DNA of 64,000 nt, taken from positions 452,501-516,500 of the forward strand of contig JACVVK020000151.1 in NCBI GenBank assembly GCA_018292915.2, in the 5' to 3' direction. A program made the position numbers and the translations under genes. This document shows positions 42,701 through 50,700 of this stretch, piece after piece. The DNA comes from Batillaria attramentaria (taxonomy: Eukaryota; Mollusca; Gastropoda; Batillariidae). The first letter of the stretch is position 1. Each line of letters begins with the position of its first letter. Below the pieces are notes generated by a model. The model was given only the letters and a program-made list of their open reading frames with translations, was not told the DNA's origin and did not search any database.

Positions 42701-45700
42701 GCGCCGCTTCTATCACCATCTCGATCCTGTCAGGGCCCTCGTAATTGACACAGCCCCGACACACTGGCTCGGAAAAGTCATGTAGCATGGCCCATGGCGT
42801 GCGTGGAAGGTCGCACAAGTAACAGTGCTGCCGTTGTGCTCGTTGAGGCATGGCCATGGCGCCAAAACAACACAGCAGTCACAACACAACACACCAACGT
42901 ACGATACACGCTGTTCTTTGACACGCACCTTGTCCCTACAGCAACGTCACTGACAACACGTTGCAAAACTGCGTTTTCAAGAGTAACGAATCAATCCACT
43001 GGCGTCAGTTTTATCGTCTTGCATAGTGCGGCTGTCAGAGTGAAAACTTGCTTCACTTGGGCAAGAAAATCCGAGAACTCCAAGGACTGTCAACGTTCGT
43101 GCGACTGTCTCGCACTGTGTGCCGCCAACTGCTTGAAATTTACATCACACAAGCTTGCAGGCAGTGAAAGCGCATGCGCCGCAGACGGTCCCGCCTGTGG
43201 TCGAAGCTGGCTGGTCGTGGCGTGCGTGTTGTGGCGGGGAGGTGTGTGGTCACGCACGGTACACACAGCAATGCCTCCAACACTCGATACGGCCTGAGCT
43301 CTCAGTCGCCCTGTCCTGACCCTGCATGCTAATGCAAGCCTTGTGAACTGCCGTGTGCGCAGAGACACCGAGTGGCCCGATGGCAATCGCCGGAAATCTG
43401 AACAGCTGCGGCTGTTTCAACAGTCAATCCCGCTCCCGACTTTTTACTTTGCTTTCTGTCACTGCAGTAGTCTGACGCAACACGCTGGGCAAAGTCGTAC
43501 AGCTAAATGTGGCGCTGTGTGCCGTGTTGTGATGATGCTGTTCTCTGTCCTTCACCCCAAACACCCCTTTCCCTCCACCCTCCTACGACCAAACAGAGTG
43601 CCCCTGCTCGCATTCCTTACCCCATTCATGAGCACGACACACACTGCTGACACAGCTCGTTTGCATATCTGACGTCACAGTATTGTTCCCGTTTGAGAGT
43701 TACGCGCGCTCGATACGTGTAACATGCTAAAAATTGCAGTACAAAGTTACACACCGTAAACACGAACCGGCGGATGAACGGAAAGAAAACAACGCCCGAT
43801 AGCCATCGCGACTGAAGGGGGCGGGTCACAGCCATGATTCCATCATCGCGACCCGAAATGAGGTCATGGGGGCGGGGGCGTGTCTGTGGAGGACAGATGA
43901 GGCTGGAGGGTGGGTAAACGAAATGGGGAGGTTGACGTGTAGACTGTGTTAGCTGGCGTACTGACAAGGTCAGCGCTGAGGAAGTGAGTGCAGACGCGCG
44001 GGAAGACGGCACGGTGTGGAGAGGCGGCGCGTGCCGAAGGGCCTTTTCCTGAGAGTCGTCTGCTGGCTTGTGTGGCCGCCGTGCGTGCCTCTCGGCCTGT
44101 GTCGGCCAGCCTTTGATTAAATCGTGTTAATTTCCATGTTCGACCGACGTGGGCCTGCGTGACTAGTGCGCCGATCACTGGGAAAACGGCGAACGCGCAC
44201 GCACTGGGGCCCGTCCCCGCATCAATAAAAGCGACTAGAGGATGGGAGACTAAAACATTTCAAGGCGCTCGGCACGCACGTCTATTTGTCTTCCTTTCCC
44301 GCGCGGTATCGATCGGCCATTTATCAGATCCCCGCTCCCCCTGCCCATCGTTTGACTAGCACGCGACTTGGCAATGACGTCACGCGATCGCATGCCTGCT
44401 GATCTGCAGCTGAAGGCGATCGATGTCGATGTCTGGCATAGCAAGACTGAGTTTTCACCAGCCACTGTGCAGACTGAGATGGGCGTAAAGCAGCACTGAC
44501 GACAGATCCCCAGGCGGAGGTCGCTTTCTGCACGTGTTGAAACCGAAATGTGCAAGACGCACATCTCAGTGTGATATAATTATGTGGGTCAAAATCAGTA
44601 TCAACGATGCACGGTGTAAACGCTGACCTGAAGATACAATCAATGCACCAAGTATAAATCTATATATGATAATGCCCTTATCATCATTCTGTCCGTGCCA
44701 AACCGTCCTAACTTCAATCTACTTGGGGAGTAAGAGTAGTATTGTGACCGACTGACTCCATGACACTTGAACTAAACTGACTACTTGACAATTGCAAGTA
44801 CACATAACTGTTTCCGGTGTACGCACAGCTCATGCGTGAATCCAGCAGATACTGTGAGCGGAACACAACTTTAATAAACGGTTGAACTGTCAACCATCAG
44901 CCAGAGTGCATTACTGGCAAACATAAGTTGACATGGTTTGTCCAAATTAAACAGCAACACCATGACAACACTACCTGTACTCAGTTGAACTACAACCACC
45001 TCCAGGCCCCCCGACCCCCCCCCCCCCCCTCAACCCCCCCCCCCCCACACACACACACAATATTTTACTTTAGTCCCTATCTGCTATTAAGAACACTCAT
45101 ACAAAGGCATGGCAGCTAGTCAAAAGCAGACAAGACTCAACTGAATGCCTTGATGTCTCTATGTTGTTTGACAGCTCTGGAGTCTGACTTGAAAAATGGC
45201 CAACAGTTGAAAGAAAGCAGTTTCTATATAAACTCAATAATAAGAGTTCAACCCAGGCTGACCCCAGAAAATGAACAATGAGAGAAAACTCAAAACAAAC
45301 AGGAAGCAAATGTTTACAGGGAAAGTGACCCAGTCAAAGGAAATTTAATTTGTCACATCCTCTGTCCTGTAGACTCTGTTTCAGTTAAATCACATCACAG
45401 TTCACTTACTTCCGCCTCAAAACCTTCCTACATACAAAACAGGAAACAAACTTCAGTAAGTACAGATGCCTAACTATACATATATATGCGAACCCTGCCC
45501 TGTGACAACAAAAGTTTTACGAACTACATGTCTTACAAATGAGGAGGGAAGGAAGCCAATGTAACTGGGGAAAGGTTTTTTTTTTTTTTTTTTTGGGGGG
45601 GGGGGGGGGGACTTATGCAGTTTGTTGATTCACAAATAGCAGCTGATGTGTAACTGCCACAGTACTCAGAACAAACTACAACTTTAGTCATGGCTTCATA

Positions 45701-46234
45701 TCTGTGGAAACTACAGAATAATAGAAGAAATGTTGTGGCTGTTTGACAAACTACAGCCGGGGACACTTGTCATGGAGCATGATGATAATGGCAAGAAATG
45801 ATAGGATGCATGTCCACCTTAGTGAGAAAATAATCCAACATTTCAAAACCGAATCTGTATAATTATGCAAGTTCCCATTTTGGAACGGACATTGTATCAC
45901 GCTTGTTTCACCCCCCCCCCCCCCCCCCCCCAAGTGCCGTTCACAATCTAAGACACAATATCTGGGTAAAAACTACGTGGATTCAACATCAAGGTTTACA
46001 TTCTGGACTTGAGGAAGGTCGTCAGTGCGAATGAGAGATATGAAAAGTTTGCTGGAATCAAACGAAGACAGGATAGAGCTTTACACGACATAGGACAGCA
46101 GAATGGCGTGTCAGTGTTCTGAAAACAAGCGTGAGTGCACCCACACCGACAGGGACAGGTACACAGCAGGTGTCCACTGGCTAATCGAACGATCTGATCC
46201 ACATAACACTGGCATTGTGCCAACCACAGTATGT

Positions 46235-46271
<37 letters not shown>

Positions 46272-46334
46272 TTAAAGAGACATGTCAAATCACGGCAGTA
46301 AATCATACTGGCAAGACAGCAGTAACAGTCGAGC

Positions 46335-46379
<45 letters not shown>

Positions 46380-46757
46380 GGTGACCGACTTTCCCACCCC
46401 GGCCGTCCTATATAAACGTGTTCAGTACAGACAGCGTCTACGTGCTATTTCTATATGACGTCATGACAAGAGCAGTAAGGCAGGTTGCCAGGCAGTGGTG
46501 TGAGGCCACAACAACGGGCCGTGCTGTGCGCTACAGTGTACTGGCTGACTCGCCTCTACATTCCCTAACTCATGTTACCTGTACCCCGCTCTCTGTTGAC
46601 ATGTATGGGGTTACCGGAGCCACCCCATTCACACTACCCACTGGAAAAATACCCCCCAGAGCTAATGACGGTCGGGGTGGGTGAAGAGAAGAGAGAGGGG
46701 GGCGGGTGTGGGGTGTTAAGGACGTAACCATTCACACCATGTTGAGGTTATTCGGAC

Positions 46758-46798
<41 letters not shown>

Positions 46799-46923
46799 CG
46801 CAGAGCTAATGACGGTCGGGGTGGGTGAAGAGAAACCAGGAGGAGGGGGGGGGGGGACGTAACCATTCACACAATGTTGAGGTTATTCGGACATTACAAA
46901 TGTTTGACTATTATAAATGTCAG

Positions 46924-46985
<62 letters not shown>

Positions 46986-47680
46986 CGCAGAGCTAATGAC
47001 GGTCGGGGTGGGTGAAGAGAAACCAGGAGGAGGGGGGGGGGGGGACGTAACCATTCACACCATGTTGAGGTTATTCGGACATTACAAATGTTTGACAATT
47101 ATAAATGTCAGTCACACACACACACACACACACACACAAGGGGGCAGGGTATAACAGACCAGCCTTCCATACTGACAGGTTCACAAGTTTCTCCACATGT
47201 GAATGTTATGCGATACATACTAATTACTATACACATACATGTGCGCACTTTTGCTTATCCCATTCTATATAATTGTGAAATATGTAGCCCCCCTCCAAAA
47301 AAAAAAACAAAAAACAACAACAACAACAACAAAAAACCCAACAACAAACAATCCCCAAACATTCAGTACTTTTCTCACACATAACACACATTCCACAGCT
47401 GCTGCAGTTTTGCCCTTTAACTGCTGTGACAGACTGATGGTCATGACACTGGGCCATCAAACCTGATGTTTATGGGCCACCAGGATAGGGGGCACTGTCT
47501 GACCTCAGCACCAAAATACTCACAGGTACTACAGTGTGCACTTCTAATCATGTACACAATCTATATCTGCAGTCCAGCTGTCTTGATGTTTTCAGCCAAC
47601 ACGTCAGAACTCAGTACAACTTGAGTAAACTTGGGGAAAAATATCTAAGCCAGTTCAGATCAACAAATATGGTTAAGTTT

Positions 47681-47713
<33 letters not shown>

Positions 47714-50700
47714 ACCAGCATAATTATGATAATTAGCATTCTGACCTACAGTATTTGGTTCTGTTTTTTTGTTTTTTTTTAAATATGCATTGTGCATTTG
47801 CATCATGTAATTATACTTGACAAAATTATTAGTTTCCAGCAATGTACAAAATCCTGCCCCCCCCCCCCCCCCCATCTCCCCACCCCCCCTGCATGACATG
47901 TTGCTGAACATCTGTAAAGTTATGTCAGAGATGTATAATGGTCCCCAACGTTCAGGAACTGCCACTTTATGTTGATGGCTTTGCTGAATGCAGCTAAGAA
48001 TAAATGCAGATCACGCTTCAAAACGAAGGGAGATAAGTTTAAAATGTCAAGCAAACTCTACAGACTTTGTTGCTTCCCCTTGTACACCACACTATTCATG
48101 AGCAAATAATCCAACAACCAGAGAGTGTATGTGTGTGTGTATGTGTGCTACACTCAGCAGGTTCTGTGAGTAGAATGGGATGGGGCATACCGGCTGTAAT
48201 ATGATATAATCATAACTGAGTACTGTATAGGTGCTTTACCCAATTTCTTGAACTGGCTCAAAGCGCTGTGAACTGAACCCAACACGCATGCTCACGTGAA
48301 TCATACACATTCTCTCACACATTGTACATGTACACATAACAGTCACGTGGTGCGAAGGGTCAGCTCAGCTATACAAGTTCCCGAATTTAGAATTGCATTT
48401 TATGATTTACTTTCAAATCTTGTTGGCTTAACATTTCAAAAACAGAGGGGGAGGAAGATGGAGTAGCCGGAGAGAACCCTCGATGATTGGCCCAAATGAA
48501 CGTTGCCATACATGTACGAGGAGGAAAAATTCTTTGCCCCAAGTTCGACTCGAACCTGACCTCTCGCACTGGTGACGAAGTCGCTTTACCAATACACTAC
48601 CGACCACCTACAGGCCAACACATGGAGCTGAAGAAGAGTGAAAACAACAACAAACCACCAAGCAAAGGCCTACAGAAGAAAAATCAAACACAACACCGCA
48701 CCCAGAAATTCAAAGCCAACATAAACACTTACCTGCTACGGCCAAGCTTGACTGGCGGAGTGTGACCAGGTGGTAGGGAAAAGGTGGTGTTAAGCTGAGG
48801 TGACGGCTCCGCAGCCAGTATCTCATGCAGCAGACCACTACCTGTAAAAAAGCGAGAGCATGCCAGTCAGGTATCCTGTAAACTTCATTCTGCCAGTCAG
48901 GTATCCTGTAAACTTCATTCTGCCAGTCAGGTATCCTGTAAACTTCATTCTGACACTGTCATGTGCGTGTAGTCAAATGCCATACAAAAAGCCACTATGG
49001 CTGCATGGTAATGTCCCTTTAGGAAGACTAAACCAATGTCTAAGAAACTCTTGCTAACTGCTAGTTAGTTATTGAACCAACTATATAACAAGAATATTTC
49101 TAATTGACCAAAGACCTTGTTTGCCCTATTACTAATCAAATATGTTTACTACTAATGAAATATTTACAATTGAAAATCATGTCAATAAAGGGAATCAATT
49201 TATTTGATGTTACTAACTTTTATATTGTAACTCATCACTAACTCTAAGCAAGCATATATATATATGTCTACTACAACCTACCAACGAACCAGTTGCCAAA
49301 CAGCACCAATTCCCCTCTTCCTCTCAGTTGCTCATTCATTCTGATACATTCATCCTTCAGTCACTCTGTTACATTCATCCTTCAGTCACTCTGTTACATT
49401 CATACTTCAAACACTCTGCCACACACACACTATATACTATACCACAAATACCCTGCCACACACACACTATATACTATACCACAAATACCCTGCCACATAT
49501 AGACCATTTGTTGAAATCTGAGTTTGAGAAACACTCAGGCTGTTTCATTAGATTCAAACAATTAACTTTCCATATGACTAAAATGAGAGTATAACTATGA
49601 GTAAAATTGCAAGGAGACAGATATCAACTGAATCTTACTTGGTCTCCCGATGGCTAGCACTTTATAAAACCACAAAAAACTCAAAGATGCAGCTGCAAGA
49701 AGTGGAACATTTACCTTTAGACCCTCCATATTCGACAGGTCGAGGGGGCTTTTCACGTGGTGCTGGCGTATCCAAAAGTGAACCCTTTGGCCCTCCATCA
49801 TCGTGCTGGCAGCCCCCTGCTTGTTTCTCAACACCACCCTGCTCCCCGAACATCCTGCCCTGTGCCAGTTGGTGTTCAATGAAGGGGCGACTGTAGGGCT
49901 GTTGTCTGCTGGTGCCCAGATTAATGGCTGTAGGATAGGTTGTGGAAGGCATGTTGGACGGATATCGAGCTTGTTGCTGAGACATGCCACGTGACATTGA
50001 CAACAGATGAGCCTGCAAGACAAAGAAACAAAAAAATATAATACCCAGAGTCATGCAGGATGTAAGTAAAACTTTCCTACCTTAAAAAAGCTGTGTGCCC
50101 ACCCTGCATATTTTTAGTCTTTTAATTTTAATTAATTAATATACTATTATATTAATTAATATACTCCATTCACTGCGCAACTGATGAGCCACTCAGTCAA
50201 TCAACCTATACCAGCCAAACAACCAATCAACTAGTCGGTGTGTCAGCCCATCTGTTCATGAACGAGTCAATGAAGGAATCATCCTGACCTGCATCTCCAT
50301 TTGCTGGTTCTGTAGAGTCTCCAGGTGTTGAAGTCGTCGTTCTGTCAGTTCCTGCACCTGCTGTTCCAGATATTCCATACGTCTGGTACCGGTGTTTGTG
50401 ACATTCTGGGACTCTGCTGTTGCACCGGTCGACGCCCCTTTTTGAATGCGGTCCATCTCTGCCAGCAGTGTCTGCATCTTGGCCTCCAACTCTTGCTGCA
50501 GCTGAGGGACACACAATAAAAGTCATAACACAATGGTAAACAACAAACAATGAAAAAGTAATTACATGCAAAAAAAACCCCAACAACTGACTTGTCAGGA
50601 ACGTTTTAACTGATTCAACCATTTGTAACAGCTAAGTCCTTCCACGAAACAAACATACACTTTCTGCAAATTTCAACAAGACAAGACAATGTCAAGCGCA

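Larger units (their letters stand above)
20370..48732 (-). other. TALPID3 intron 7 (28.4 kb) hosting IRF2BP
   Basis: The donor of exon 7 (48732) is phase 2 and the acceptor of exon 8 (20369) supplies the single missing base, so the two exons join directly. I found no intervening TALPID3 exon. The intron holds the IRF2BP gene, SINEs, two TIR elements and most of the window's microsatellites. Outside the entries listed, stretches such as 32300-33560, 36130-37990 and 44600-45590 show no recognisable gene. Confidence 0.8.

Noticed and set aside
42111..42785. Long plus-strand frame (about 224 aa) opposite IRF2BP
   Set aside because: It is the antisense shadow of the GC-rich IRF2BP coding sequence, with no family resemblance, while the minus frame has clear zinc-finger and RING motifs.
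48869..48958. Copy of the exon 7 acceptor
   Set aside because: Only TTTACAG is shared; flanks and the following exon bases differ, so similarity may be chance.
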